Notes: generated from the sequence alone by a model not told the origin. Positions 1 through 10,990 are shown, counted from the first letter of the stretch. The stretch is 64,000 nt of DNA from Eucommia ulmoides (GCA_016647705.1 CM028338.1:16265577-16329576), one strand, 5' to 3'. Made by a program: numbers and translations.

Positions 1-1757
1 TTTCCACTCTCTTTTTCCTCATCTTTTTTTGAACTCTCGGTCTCACAAGTTTTTTTCAACTCATTTTCTCTTGTCAATTTCATTTGATCCTCATACACTT
101 GTTTTAGAGTCAATGGTACAAGAGTAATGGTTTTATTGTCTTTGACGAATGAGTGCCTATTCTTGAACCCGTCATGAATAACCTTCCTATCAAATTGCCA
201 TGGCCTGCCCAACAATATGTGACCCGCATGCATTGGAACAACATCACAAAGTACTTCATCCTTGTATTTCCCAATTGAAAAGGAAACTAACACTTGTTTA
301 TTTACCCGAACCTCCCCACAATCATTCAACCACTGCAATTTATAAGGTCTAGGGTGTTTCAAGGTATGTAAATTCAGTTTCTCTACTAAAGTAGTGATAG
401 CCACATTAGTGCAACTTCCCCCATCAATGATCATACTACATACCTTGTTGTTGACGTGGCATCTAGTATGAAATATATTCTCCCTTTGTTGTTCCATGTC
501 ATCCTCCGCAACTTGGGCACTTAGAGCACGCCTTGCCACCAGTGACTCTCCCTCCACCGGGTACTCCACATCATCATCACAAGCATTTTCAAGTTGTGGC
601 ATCTGGTCATCATCACTCTCACTTTTGGTTTCCACATCTCCATCAACACGTGCAATCATGGTCCTCTTATTTGGGCATTGTGAGGCTATGTGACCTACTC
701 CCAAACAACGAAAACATTTAATATCACGGTTACGAGTTTGGGTTTCGATTTTACCTTTGTTGGCAATGGGAACATCATCTCTCCTTTTTGGGGATTCGGT
801 TTTGGATTTTGAAACAGCCCCTTCGTCCTTCCTCCCATTCGGCCTCCATGAATTAGAGGAGCTTGAATTTTGAAATAACCGAGTTCCTTTCCTTTTAAGC
901 TGTCGTTCTACTTTTATGGCCATGTGAACCATGTCCTCCAACTCCACGTAATGTTGCAACTCCACCACGTTGGCAATGTCCCGATTCAACCCATTCAAGA
1001 ACCTTGCCATGGTAGCTTCTCTATCCTCCTCGACATTAGCCCGGATCGTAGAGACCTCCACCTCCTTGTAATAATCATCCACACTCCGATAGCCTTGCAT
1101 AAGGCTTTGTAATTTCTGATACAAGTCCCTATAGTAGTGACTAGGGACAAACCGCCTCCTCATAAAGGCCTTCATTTCCGCCCACGTCACGATAGGCCTC
1201 TCATGGTTCTTTCTCCTGTTTATCACAAGTTAATCCCACCATATTATAGCATAGTCAATAAACTCAATCACAGCGAATTTTACCTTTTTCTCCTTGGAGT
1301 AGTTGTGGCACTCAAAGATCAACTCCACCTTCTTCTCCCACTCCAAGTATGCTTCAGGATCGTTTTTCCCTTGGAATGAGGGTATCTTCACCTTGATACT
1401 CCCTAAGTTATTATCAATCTGCTCCCCATGTCTATCTCCTCTATTCCCATGTCCACTCCCAAATCTGCCCAAGCTTGCATTAGAGGCCCGATCGTCTTCA
1501 TCTAGGTCATCCCCATAATCATCTTCATACACGAACCGAGGCTGATTCCTCTCTCTTCGTTGCACATTAGGAGCTCTCGGTGGCTGCCCCTTTTGTGCGC
1601 TAGACTCAACTTTGTTAAGCCGCTCATGCACTTCATCAAATCGCAAGTTCAACTATTGAAACTTTTGCTCCAAGGCTTTGTAGAAAACTTTTGCGTCCAT
1701 TATGTCCATCCTTTCATGTGCTTCATCAGACGAGCCTTTGTTTGTTTCTCGAGACAT
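1..1757 (-). pseudogene. C1 gag-protease (partial, two in-frame stops)
   Basis: This is the N-terminal part of a Ty3/gypsy polyprotein: capsid/nucleocapsid, then the aspartic protease that cuts it. The first Met codon is at 1755-1757 and begins MSRETNKGSSDEAHER. The frame meets a stop near 1653 and another near 1228, and is otherwise open to the window edge. The 140-residue open segment at 1230-1652 holds the acidic Gag N-terminus and the start of the capsid domain (ending IIWWD). A CCHC zinc knuckle (CFRCLGVGHIASQC) is encoded at about 671-718. The protease active site reads IIDGGSCTNVA near 395-430, the DGG variant of the usual D-T/S-G, followed by a flap-like region ending at LLGRPWQFDR (about 180-215). 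The retained frame suggests a fairly young insertion. Confidence 0.8.
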
Positions 1758-2138
1758 GTTTAGTAACCTGCAAAACAAAGTTAGAAAACCTCACAAACAC
1801 TCCCTCACGTGTTTGCACTCAAACTATGTCACTCCACTCGTGTATCACTCAAATTCGGCTTTTACCCTCGTATAAGCTCACACACTCTTACCTTTTTCCA
1901 CTCTTTAGTTCCCTCTTTTAGTTCTTTATTGAACTTAACCAATCTCAATCAGAAATTTCCTTGTAGCAATCCAAACTCAACAATTTGATTCACTAAGAAT
2001 GAGATTTTAGGAACGATACAAAGCGAACAAAAAGAGCACAAAGAAAAGTTTATAGAGTAGAATAAGAAGAAATTATTCTCAATTTTTGTTGGGGGGGGCT
2101 GCTGAATTTTCACAATTTTTTTTTTCTTTCTGTTTCTG

Positions 2139-2179
<41 letters not shown>

Positions 2180-2458
2180 TTTCTTTTTTTTTTTTCTTTT
2201 CTGTTTTTTTTTTTTTTTGAAAACCAGCAACTTTAAATTGAGATTTAAAGAAGCACAATATTTAAACGAAAAATATGATCAGAACAAAGATGCACCACAT
2301 TTTTTTTTTTCAAGATTGGACCAGATTTGAATTAGAACGAAAAGAACAAAAAACGCAATAGATCTGATGATATAATTTGGTCAAGAAAAAAAATTATGAA
2401 GGAATAGATATGAAAGAACGAAAAAGAAAAATGATAGATGAAACCTTATTTAGACCTT
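1758..2458 (-). other. C1 untranslated leader with homopolymer run
   Basis: This lies between the primer binding site and the gag start. No protein is supported. The main feature is a T-rich run at about 2139-2219 (A-rich on the element's sense strand), interrupted by a few G and C bases. It creates an artificial lysine-rich reading frame that I do not consider a gene. A short G run at 2091-2098 and another T run at 2299-2309 lie nearby. Confidence 0.55.
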
Positions 2459-2471
2459 GCTCTGATTACCA
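2459..2471 (-). other. C1 primer binding site (initiator-Met type)
   Basis: Read on the minus strand this is TGGTAATCAGAGC, the plant initiator-Met tRNA complement TGGTATCAGAGC with one extra A. It lies two bases inside the 5' LTR edge, the expected place for first-strand priming. The inserted base may be decay of this copy. Confidence 0.75.
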
Positions 2472-2473
2472 AA

Positions 2474-3280
2474 TGATGCGAACCTCACCAATGATTAGTG
2501 AGACTCGAAACCAACTTAGGATTTCTTTGCGAAGATCGACACTAAATCAGATTTTAACGAGCTAAAAATACAGAAATTGAAAGATAGATTACCTTGACCC
2601 AACGTTTATGAACGAAACGAGAACCAATGGTATAATGATCTTGACCCATTGATTATAATGAATCACGAATCAAATATATAAGTTTGAATGCCACAAGAAA
2701 CTCTTGATAAGTTCAAGAAAAGTTCTCTGAAGAACTAAAGAGAAGACTCTCACAATTTTTATTAATCAAAGTAGTGTGAAATTCATAGGTCTACAAAGCC
2801 CCTTAAATAGGTGGCCAAGAGAATAAGAAAAGAAACCCTAATACACTTTGAAATTCGTGGGTCTACATGGAGGAAAAAAGAAACCCTAAAATCTAATTGC
2901 TAAATAAAGAATAAGGAAGCTTCCTAATTTGCCTTACATTCCTAGTTGGAAAAGGAAATGATTTACTTGACAATCAAGCTTACAAATCAGCCTAAAATAA
3001 TTAAAAGACTTAAAATAATAAAATAAATAAAATAAAATTCGTGGGTCTCATTCTTGGCCCGTTCAAGATCACGCTTTAAGCCCATTCACTTGCTTTGATG
3101 AGATGGATTAGGCCTTGATCGTCATTTGGGCCTAATTTGGGCTTTATTATTTTCGATTCAGCCAAAAGGTCTTGAATTAGCCCATTAAGCACTTGTTTCA
3201 TCTTCTTGGATCTTGCCCTAGTAATGGGCCCAACCGGGACATGCAATGTGTCCTTTGATGTTGCTTGTTGGTTCTCATCA
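2474..3280 (-). repeat. C1 5' LTR (807 bp)
   Basis: The LTR is bounded by TG and CA (left edge TGATGCGAACC, right edge TTCTCATCA). The same sequence, diverged, recurs at 27076-27876 and 47740-48621, which fixes both edges. It should carry promoter and polyadenylation signals read leftward. I did not identify a TATA box with confidence. Confidence 0.8.
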
Positions 3281-3636
3281 ACTTATTTTAATAACGACTT
3301 ATTAAATAACTTATTGGGTGCTATCGGTAGTTATCTCGTCAGCACCTAATACGCATATAGTTGTTTCTTAATTAACATCTCACATTCCTAACTATTAGCA
3401 CTCCCACAATCGCACTCCACCCATTTTCCACCATCTCTACCTGCCAACAAGACAACCCTCTAAGAACCATGCCAATACACTAACTAATGTAAGAAAAGAA
3501 CTCACACTCACGAACCCAACTAATTTATTGACACCCTATCTCTTGTCCCCTACTGACTAGACGACTGACACGTCCTCCTATCTTATGGTCTTCTACTTTC
3601 AAGATCCCTGACAAGTCTACAGAACCTATAACCTAG

Positions 3637-3648
3637 GCTCTGATACCA
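3637..3648 (-). other. T1 primer binding site
   Basis: The minus strand reads TGGTATCAGAGC, a perfect match to the usual plant initiator-Met tRNA 3' end complement. It is separated by four bases from the LTR edge TGTCACACCCC at 3653. Confidence 0.85.
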
Positions 3649-4323
3649 AAATTGTCACACCCCACCCCGGACTCCCGTCGCCCTGGGGTCGGCGTGACGT
3701 CGACATGACATCACCTAACTGACTAGACAACCACAATAAATAAAAAATATACAAACAAATGATAAGTACAACATATACATAATTTTCATTGATAGGGACA
3801 CACTGTCCGAACTATAAGAATAACCAAAATTCGAATCCCATGAATCTCACTTAGATTCATCTCTGATACCTCGCCTCAAAATCCCTCTCAAATGACTCTA
3901 TCGCATGACCCGCATAACTCTATCTAGTGCCAGTAGGGAACCGACCGACTCCTAGCTGTTTCACCTGCGAGTGTACTGCCTTCTTAGTAAAAATATTTGT
4001 AGTAATAAATCACTCTACAACATCTAAATGGATCAAGCGTAGGTATGTAAACAACACGTAACTAATAAAATTCTCCATAATATAAGCAGTGGAAATTAAC
4101 CCATAAGTATAAGTTTCATCCAAATCCATCTAATATAAAATCATATCAATCACCAGAGTAAATAATAAATTACCCAATATAAGTAAAACACCACATCTCA
4201 AAATATCATCTATAAACACACATATACGCTGGCCAGCCCTAGTGATCATTTTAACCTTACGATCGGGAGTTCGCAACGGTACCGTACCATCCGTAGGATA
4301 TGCCTTCCTACGAACACCCATCA

Positions 4324-4460
4324 TTCCGCCGAAGCGGATAATTACTACTCAGTATAAACGTCTAACATCACTCTGCCGAAGCAGATAAACATCACTCCGC
4401 CGAAGCGGATAACATCACTCCGCCGAAGCGGATAACATCACTCTACCGAAACAGATAAAT
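4324..4460 (-). repeat. Short tandem palindromic repeats in the T1 LTR
   Basis: Four to five units of about 24-31 bp each contain CCGCCGAAGCGG or a one- or two-base variant, followed by ATAACATCACT. Each unit can fold into a small hairpin. T3, T6 and T2 carry different short repeats at the same place in their LTRs. Confidence 0.75.
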
Positions 4461-5224
4461 ACTATGGCCTCGTCAAATCAAATACAACATCATCAAATCG
4501 CAACTCAATAAATATCGTCTACTCAACATCGTCCAATTACCACATCTATCCCTTTTCTCAAAACCAACTTTTAAATCCCAACTATCGTATATCACACTTC
4601 TATTTAAAGAAAACGTCTGATTTTATTAAAACAACTTTTCCACCTTTCATTTTTTTAGAAAACCAGGCATTTCTAGAAAACAAACATTTTCTATTCTCTT
4701 TTAAAAACACCGTCTGATTTCACCAAATCCAACAAAAATTCATTTTCAACTTCATTTCGAAAACCACCGAAATCTTCCGAAAATCCAGTTTACCAACTCA
4801 CCCACCTCCTGCTTGATCCATATAATTTATAAAATCGTACAGTTTAAGTAAACCAACATTTCATCATATATACATACAAAAATATTTTAGCAAGAAGACA
4901 GTACACTCACCTCAATATCTATTTTGCAAAACTGACACTGATCATACTTTATTTGGACGTCGGTGCCTGCGAACCTAATAGTGACAGAGTCTAAATTAAT
5001 ATCTTATATAAAATGTCGTAATCATACAATACAGACCCTATATTCCGAATTGTTACTATTTTATGTACCACGTACTTAAAATTAATTAATCGTTACGAAA
5101 TTATTACGATTTTAGGATTTGTAATGCTAAATAAAATTCAATTTAACGAAAATTAATAACCGATTGAAATTTTACCTGTTTTCGAACTGTTCGGCGACCT
5201 CGAGATGGGTTTTGGATTTTCTTG

Positions 5225-6131
5225 GGGTAGTTTCTGCAAATTCCCCCCCCCCTTTTTTTTCTTTTTTCTTTCTCTTTCTTCTCTATTTGCGTTTACTATT
5301 TCTGTTTCGGTTCAAAATACTGCCGGCCACCTTCTCTCTCTCTCTACCATTTCTGTCCACCCGAGACCTCCTACGCCCCGTCACTCTTACCGCCGGCCCT
5401 ACTCTATCCCCCACCACGGTTCACCAACCACCACCGGCTACTTCCCCCACCGATCTCACCTACCCACCTAAACCATACACGCCCAACCGTAACGACCCAC
5501 ACACACACCATTGGCCAAACTCATGCTGCCACTGCCTCCGTGGTTCACCCAGTTGATCAAACAGTAAACAGAACACACACACACCATCGCCACCACTGCC
5601 GTCGGAGGAATACCCATTCACCCGCCGATCGCCGATCACCTGCACACACACATCGGACAACCACACCCTCATACATGTACACAGGAGGAACACACGCATA
5701 CTCGATCGTACACACGCCGACGATTACATGACGGCACCGACACTTCGCTCCTCCGTTTCTTTCTCTAGATTTCTGGAGTGTTCTTCCTTGTAGCGATTGA
5801 AACGGTAGGCACATGTATATATATGCATGAAAATGGTGGTGTGAGATAGATCGGTTGCTCGCCACGTCGATCCCCACTCTTCCCGATCTCCCTGTCGGCC
5901 GGCCGGATTCATACTCACACATATATATATATATATATATATATTAAAAAAACATTTGGTTAAATTGCACTTTCCTCCCCCTATTTTCCATTAAGTCATT
6001 ATTTAATCCCATTCATCTTTTAGGATTTCTTAAATTTCATTTTGATCCCCAAAATTTTTATTCTACAAATTTTGCATCTCAAATTTAGAATAAGTTTCTA
6101 AATTTGTAATTTGACCCAATCATTTTTATTT

Positions 6132-6190
<59 letters not shown>
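5225..6190. repeat. Low-complexity tracts in the T1 LTR
   Basis: This stretch contains a C9-T8 run near 5244, TC-rich and ACAC-rich sequence, an AT run at 5924-5943 and a longer AT run at 6136-6190. I see nothing else in it. It corresponds in position to the CA/GT-rich part of T3 (18190-18840). Confidence 0.6.
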
Positions 6191-6195
<5 letters not shown>

Positions 6196-6276
6196 TTAAC
6201 TCAATTTTTCCCAAAATTTTCTAAATGTTCTCAATTGAAATTTAAAATGACGTACGTGTTAAATTAGGGTCTTACA

Positions 6277-6637
6277 CATATCCGGCTAATCGATCTAGCA
6301 TTTGGTTAATGAAAGGAAGAGAAAAATGATCATTCCTCGTCGCCTTATTCAATATTCTATAATTAATGCATACACGCCATCCCCTGATGGTCCGTGTTGG
6401 AATAAGGTCATCCTTATCATTCTTTACCACCGTCATACCTCATATCTTGGGTACCACTTGCACCGGGCTAACCCACTCACTATCGGATAGAGCATATATA
6501 ATTCCCACATTCAAGAGCTTCAACACCTCAACTCTCACCACTTCTTTCATAGACGGATTTAGCCGCTGTTGATGTTCAATGTAGGGTTTGAACTCATCCT
6601 CCATCAAAATCTTATGCATGCAAACCGAGGGGCTAAT
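6277..6637 (-). pseudogene. A1 reverse transcriptase, N-terminal piece
   Basis: This continues the reading frame of the protease segment after a single stop at its end. Visible motifs include ISPSVCMHKI, LNPSMKEVV, WVSPVQVVPK, then a stop, then KNDKDDLIPTR and GWRVCINYR, ending PFINQMLDRLAGY. These are the finger-region motifs of Athila/Tat reverse transcriptase, before the catalytic YxDD. The catalytic part is missing because T1 interrupts the gene right after LAGY. Confidence 0.8.
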
Positions 6638-8188
6638 TCATTTTATATCCGAAATAGACCAAGCAAAAGAGGATCGGTGCCTCTTCAAGATTCTCAGCAA
6701 CTTACTCTCCTCTTCTTCCGTCAGAGTTGATGAAATTATAACCAGATCGGTCAAATTCTCTCCCAAAAAGATATACCGAAGGTGTTCCTGTAATTGCTTG
6801 AGTAATAATCCACCATGACGTGGATTTAATTTCTCGGGAGAGTTTTCAACTTCTTCAATCTTCGCCACATGAATAGGATCTTCTACGTCTTTAGATTGAG
6901 CATCCAAAGTCAACACGTGGTCCACAACCTCAAGTTTCGTGGTAGAGCCTTCCTCACCAAAATCCCCTATAGATAAGGAATTGGTAAGTGTATGCTCTAA
7001 CGAATCCATCTCCATAGTTGCAAGAAAGAACTCTCTCACGCAAGAGTCCACAACGTCAACTCGATTGCAATTGATAGGTTCATCCGGAAAGTTAATAGTT
7101 CTAAAAATTTTGAACCTTATCTCTTCATCATTGACTCTTAACGTCAGATTTCTGTTATGTACATCAATCAAGGCCTTTCCCGTTGCAAGGAAAGGTCTTC
7201 CCAGGATGATCGGGATTTCTCTATCTTCTTCTATTTCAAGCACAACGAAATCCACCGAAAATATGAATTTGTCTACCTTCACTAGCACATCCTCAATGAT
7301 ACCTTTCAGATAGGTTAACGAACGATCCCCAATTTGAAGAGAGATCGTTGTCGGCTTTATACTTCCAAGTCCTAACTTTCGATAAATAGAAGAAGGCATC
7401 AAACTAATACTCGCCCCAAGATCACAAAGCGCCTTATCCAAATGAGATTTCCCGATAGTACACGAAATTGTGAAACTACCGGGATTCTTCAATTTAGTAG
7501 GTAACTTTCTTTGTAGTATTGCACTACACTCCTCTGTTAGTTTCATCGTTTCATAATCCTTCAACTTTCTATTCTTTGTCATGATGTCCTTCAAGAATTT
7601 TCCATAGTTGGGCATTTGTTCCAATGCATCCGCAAAAGGTATGTTGATGTGGATTTTCTTGAAAATTTCAAGAAATTTCTCAAATTGGGCATCCAACTTC
7701 CTCTTTTGGAATCTTTGAGGATATGAAAATGGGGTTACTAGAATCGGTGGATTCTCTGAAAATGTTACTCGCCCTGGTATCACCCTTTCATCTCTTCTTT
7801 TCTCCTCGACTTTCTCTTGGTTTTTATCCCCATTCAAGTCTTCACTCAGCTTCTCATTTCCTTCATTGATTTTTGCTTCAACTTCTTCCTTCGCACTTGT
7901 TCTTGGTTCATCATGTGGAAACTCATGACTCACTCCCGGCTCGGTTTCCATAGGCCTGCTCACTTCCACGTCTCTTCCGATCCTCAATTTAATCACCTTG
8001 TATTCCTGAGGGTTGGTTTCCGTGTTGCTTGGAAACTTCCCCTTTTGTTGCTCTTGAATGGCCCTAGCAAGCTGCGCGATTTGAGTCTCTAAAGCCTTCA
8101 CTGTGGTGTTAGTGTTTGTACAAGTGGTATCGATCGAGTGCAGTCGTGTTTCATGTTTGTTTAGCCGATTATGGGTCTCACGCATCAT
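6638..8188 (-). CDS. A1 Gag C-terminus and aspartic protease (516-codon open segment)
   Basis: This is the longest open frame in the window. Residues 1-50 are a heptad-like coiled coil (RETHNRLNKHETRLHSID) also found in the Gag of A3. Residues 50-160 are charged linker. Residues about 185-215 carry the Athila signature NIPFADALEQMPNYGKFLKDI-like segment. The protease active site is CDLGASISLMP at about 253-263 (D-L-G in place of D-T-G), followed by IEDVLVKVDKF and the IILGRPFLAT motif typical of retropepsins of this lineage. The last 100 residues lead into reverse transcriptase. The first Met is not the natural start: Gag frame continues upstream after a stop near 8195. It is a fragment of a gag-pol polyprotein, not a host gene. 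Confidence 0.8.
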   Translation of the reverse strand: MMRETHNRLNKHETRLHSIDTTCTNTNTTVKALETQIAQLARAIQEQQKGKFPSNTETNPQEYKVIKLRIGRDVEVSRPMETEPGVSHEFPHDEPRTSAKEEVEAKINEGNEKLSEDLNGDKNQEKVEEKRRDERVIPGRVTFSENPPILVTPFSYPQRFQKRKLDAQFEKFLEIFKKIHINIPFADALEQMPNYGKFLKDIMTKNRKLKDYETMKLTEECSAILQRKLPTKLKNPGSFTISCTIGKSHLDKALCDLGASISLMPSSIYRKLGLGSIKPTTISLQIGDRSLTYLKGIIEDVLVKVDKFIFSVDFVVLEIEEDREIPIILGRPFLATGKALIDVHNRNLTLRVNDEEIRFKIFRTINFPDEPINCNRVDVVDSCVREFFLATMEMDSLEHTLTNSLSIGDFGEEGSTTKLEVVDHVLTLDAQSKDVEDPIHVAKIEEVENSPEKLNPRHGGLLLKQLQEHLRYIFLGENLTDLVIISSTLTEEEESKLLRILKRHRSSFAWSISDIK

Positions 8189-8516
8189 AGTCTAAGTCTC
8201 CTTCATAAATGAACCCAAAACTTCATCCAAATTTGACTTCGGATTGTGCATTGGTGGTTGTTGCATTTAACGATTGGATTGCATAGGATATCCTGAAGCT
8301 TAATTTCCATAACCTGGAGGTGGCCGCAAAGCGTTCTGATTATTCGCATATGAGAAGTTCTCATGGTTACGAAGTCCAGGATTGTAATGAGTCGGAATGT
8401 TGGTATCCGACCTGAAAGTGTAGGCACGGTTGTTTAAAAAATGGCATTCCTCGAACTCGTGATTGACATTCAACTACTTGATCACAATGTCAACTTAATT
8501 GAAAAACACATTGCCG
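8189..8516 (-). pseudogene. A1 Gag remnant
   Basis: The frame upstream of the protease segment reads FEECHFLNNRAYTFRSD, then PTHYNPGLRNHENFSYANNQ and LRPPPGYGN, with at least three stops. This is the proline- and asparagine-rich C-terminal part of Athila-type Gag. The capsid and most of the zinc knuckle are absent: only about 330 bp separate the protease frame from the primer binding site, so several hundred codons have been deleted. Confidence 0.7.
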
Positions 8517-8534
8517 TCGCGGGCAACGGCGCCA
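8517..8534 (-). other. A1 primer binding site (Athila type)
   Basis: The minus strand reads TGGCGCCGTTGCCCGCGA, close to the TGGCGCCGTTGCCGGGGA characteristic of Athila elements (tRNA-Asp type, from family knowledge). It lies a few bases from the LTR edge at 8541. Confidence 0.75.
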
Positions 8535-8540
8535 AAAACT

Positions 8541-10153
8541 TGAACACACGAGGATTCACAACCATCGTCCTCGCGGTAATTGACTACTCGCAAGTATACA
8601 AGGTCTAGTTTTAATATAATAGATCTTGTAAGATCGGATATCGTTCCATTGGGATTGGCAGGTAATTTAGTTGAGTATTGTGATTTCAATAGTTTCATAT
8701 TATCTCGACTAATCAAATTTTGTTTGTTTTCTATTTAATATACTAAGATAAACGACAACTATGAAGTTAGTTCTAATTACACTAATTACTTAGGTATTGA
8801 TTTCTTTCACATAATGCATAATCAAAGTCATTAAGTTAGCTATAATGGTTTTCTATCTATTCCGACAATCTCTGTATCAATAACTCTTCCGTTTCCTCTC
8901 CCGAGTGTAAGACGGGGGATTACACGACCGCGTGTCAACGAAGAAGTCCCCTTCAACGCCTTTACGACCCTAGGTCGTGTGAGTCTTTAGCCAACGTCAT
9001 GGATTGCATACGTTCTAATGCCCTCCCGGGTCGTTAGAACGTCACGTTGTATTTACCCTAGTCTGAATCTAGGGTTACCTCTCCTGAGTGTCAAACTCCG
9101 TATTCTCGGTTTATCAATACAAGCATAATATCAAGAATAATGGTAAACACAATTGGATTTAGACAAACAACACATTAAAATAATATTAATTCATTCACTT
9201 AACAATTACATGATTTCAACTACACCTAAGTAACATTTAACTAATACTATAAGATCTTAGCCATATACCATACACAATAAGAGGGATTCAACATTCTTAG
9301 ATATGAAAAAGTTATTAGAAAGATAAAAACAAGAGAGAAATAATCAAATCTGGAAGTGAAACGGTTCACTGTCGCTAATGATCGATCTGCAAGTGATCCT
9401 TCTTTGTCCGAATGATGAACTTCCTTCTTGATCTTCAAAATATAGCTTAAGAGCTCTCTACTAGGGTTAGGGTTCTTCAATAACTGGTTTCAGACGTGGG
9501 AAAGGGATATATATAGGCTTAGGGGTTCAAAAATATTTAAACAGATATTTTGGGCTGTTGTGCAAATTCCACCTAAGTGGTAGAATCTTCGCCTAGGCGG
9601 AGTTTAAGTGGGTTAGAATTCTGCCTAAGCAATGGTTTCTTCGCCTAGGCAGAGGACTAACTTCTTGGGCCCCTTTCTTTTTGACGGAATTCCTCCTAGG
9701 CGGTAGCTACTTCGCCTAGGCAGATTTATAGCAGTACAGCTCTTCCAGCAGTTCAGCACTTCTAGCGTTCTGATGGATTTTCGCCTAGGCGGTCGAAACT
9801 TCGCCTAGGCGGATTTCAATACTTCAGCCCTTGCAACCTTCTGACGGATTTCCTCCTAGGCGGTGGAAACTTCGCCTAGGAGGATTTCAACTTTTCAGCA
9901 TTTGCAACTTTCTGATGAATTTCCGCCTAGGCAGTGGATACTTCGCCTAGGCGGAATTGCGTTGTTCTTTTGAAACATTATTTTTTTTTATCTTTTTGGC
10001 TACTCTTTTCTCCGCCATTTCACTCGGTTTGCCGATTGTTTACATCCCTTCTCCTGACTAATAAAAAAAGCTAAAAAGGTATTCAAACTCCAATAAAATA
10101 CTCGAGAACTGGAAAATTCGGTTTAGAATTAGATAGGTATTTTATACCTATCA
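8541..10153 (-). repeat. A1 5' LTR (1613 bp)
   Basis: It begins TGAACACACG next to the primer site and ends ACCTATCA. The outer edge resembles the A3 LTR edge (30127). It shares blocks with the A3 LTRs, such as CTCTCCTGAGTGTCAAACTC and the wording around 8890-9120, so A1 and A3 are related families. The segment 9571-9954 is an array of CGCCTAGGCGG palindrome pairs, listed separately. Confidence 0.75.
9571..9954. repeat. Array of paired CGCCTAGGCGG palindromes
   Basis: Twelve copies of an 11-bp near-perfect palindrome occur as six pairs. Starts are 9571/9590, 9622/9642, 9693/9713, 9782/9802, 9853/9873 and 9924/9944, so the two members of each pair are 19-20 bp apart. Pairs repeat about every 71 bp (one gap 51, one 89). 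Variants change one or two bases (CTCCTAGGCGG, CGCCTAGGCAG, TGCCTAAGCAA), often keeping the two-fold symmetry. Confidence 0.9.
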
Positions 10154-10816
10154 GTTCCGCATAACTTTTGATCCTCCAGGTAGTCAACCTTGAACATATT
10201 TGTAAATCTGGCCTTTTTTAGAATTGTCTACATCTCGTTTCCTCGATCTTTACCAAGTTAGGAGCGAGTCAAGACAAGGCATCAAATTTGATTTTATACT
10301 GCAGAATGGATATCTTCCCCTGCTTCACTAATATGAATTCCTTTTCCATCTCGAACTGATAAGATTCAGGGAAATACTTTTCATTAAATACAACAACAAA
10401 TTAATCCCAGGTAATCTCTTGGTCTGGAATTGAAAATAGCCTCATCATTTTCTCTGACCAATGTTCGACTTCCCCTTTCAATTAGAAGGTGATGAGAGGA
10501 ACTCGATTGTCATCAGTAATACCTATTGTCTCGAATACCTGTCCTATGCTCCGTAACCAATTTTCAACATCAGCAGGACTCGCAGCTCTCATAAATGTTG
10601 GGGGTCGAATTCCTTGAATCTTTTTAAGAGTACTGTCTAAAGATTAACTATCTTGATTTGGGCCCTCTAACATTCCATCATCTTTCCCTACTGCTCTGTC
10701 AGTAGCGCATCAATCTGTAATATTCGTTTGACAGCATCCAAGTTTTTCCGCACCTTACCCCTTTTTCTTTGGGGTCCAGAATTTCCACTACTTGTATTTC
10801 CATGATCCATATTCAT
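10154..10816 (-). pseudogene. T2 gag fragment
   Basis: This is a capsid-region fragment of Tekay-like Gag. It is homologous base for base to 58906-59500 of T6: shared phrases on the coding strand include the region around LKGEVEHW and the stretch leading to FPESYQF. A Met codon at 10814-10816 fits the T6 gag start. Several stops interrupt the frame, for example in the segment around 10680. The 3' part is missing because A1 was inserted at 10153/10154. Confidence 0.75.
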
Positions 10817-10990
10817 GATCTAAAATAAAATTTAATAAATAAAAATGCCAACAATGCAACAAACAGTGCATGATGCAAATATACTATTTAATCAAATAAA
10901 ATAACTACCACTCACATTTCGAATCAACCTTTTAACACCCTATCTTATGGTCTACTACTGACACGACAATAACATAGAGTCTATAGAACC

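Larger units (their letters stand above)
1..3280 (-). mobile_element. C1: chromovirus-like Ty3/gypsy element, 5' half
   Basis: Read on the minus strand this holds a 5' LTR (2474-3280), an initiator-Met type primer binding site, an untranslated leader with a long poly-T/poly-A run, and the gag and protease part of the polyprotein, which runs off the left edge. The same LTR occurs at 27076-27876 and 47740-48621, and bases 1-155 match 51437-51594 of element C2, so C1 and C2 belong to one family. It sits in the leader of the Tekay-like element T1: bases 3286-3652 are recognisably T1 leader. The target duplication would be ACTTA (3281-3285), but the partner lies outside the window. The assignment to chromoviruses rests on the protease and integrase-end motifs and is not proven; no chromodomain is visible. 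Confidence 0.75.
3281..6276 (-). mobile_element. T1: Tekay/Del-like element, 5' LTR and leader only
   Basis: On the minus strand this is a 2.6-kb LTR, an intact primer binding site and about 370 bp of leader. It matches the LTR-leader region of T2 (10990-11500 and 24090-25505) and T6 (56644-58905). The leader shares the phrase beginning CTATAACCT near the primer site with T2 and N. T1 lies inside the reverse transcriptase of the Athila-like element A1: A1 coding sequence resumes exactly at 6277. The rest of T1 is not seen to the left, because C1 was inserted in its leader and the window ends. Confidence 0.75.
3653..6276 (-). repeat. T1 5' LTR (2624 bp)
   Basis: The edges on the plus strand are TGTCACACCCC and GGGTCTTACA; on the element's own strand it starts TGTAAGACCC and ends GTGTGACA. 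It holds a block of short repeats with a GCCGAAGCGG palindrome (4324-4460), a conserved box (4230-4292), a C-rich and CA-rich segment (5225-5760) and two AT dinucleotide runs (5924-5943, 6136-6190). The proline- and histidine-rich frames over 5164-5920 lie in low-complexity LTR sequence with no domain, so I do not call them genes. Confidence 0.8.
6277..10153 (-). mobile_element. A1: Athila-like Ty3/gypsy element, 5' part
   Basis: On the minus strand the order is LTR (8541-10153), Athila-type primer binding site, gag remnant, protease and the first part of reverse transcriptase, where T1 cuts it at 6276. To the right of 10153 the sequence is Tekay-like gag of T2, so A1 landed in that gene. GTTCC (10154-10158) would be one side of its target duplication; the other side is not in the window. 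Confidence 0.8.

Noticed and set aside
1949-2230. Lysine-rich frame
   Set aside because: It is only the translation of a poly-T run in the C1 leader.
5164-5922. Proline-, histidine- and threonine-rich frames on both strands
   Set aside because: They overlap each other in C-rich and CA-rich low-complexity LTR sequence, lack any domain, and are not conserved in T3 or T6.
6939-7313. Plus-strand frame of 124 codons
   Set aside because: It lies antisense to the A1 protease frame, which has clear homology; the plus-strand product has no motif.
9571-9954. A CRISPR-like pattern of palindromes separated by short spacers
   Set aside because: This is plant nuclear DNA inside an LTR with coding retrotransposon sequence next to it. 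The repeats are 11 bp, vary, and come in pairs; no cas genes exist.
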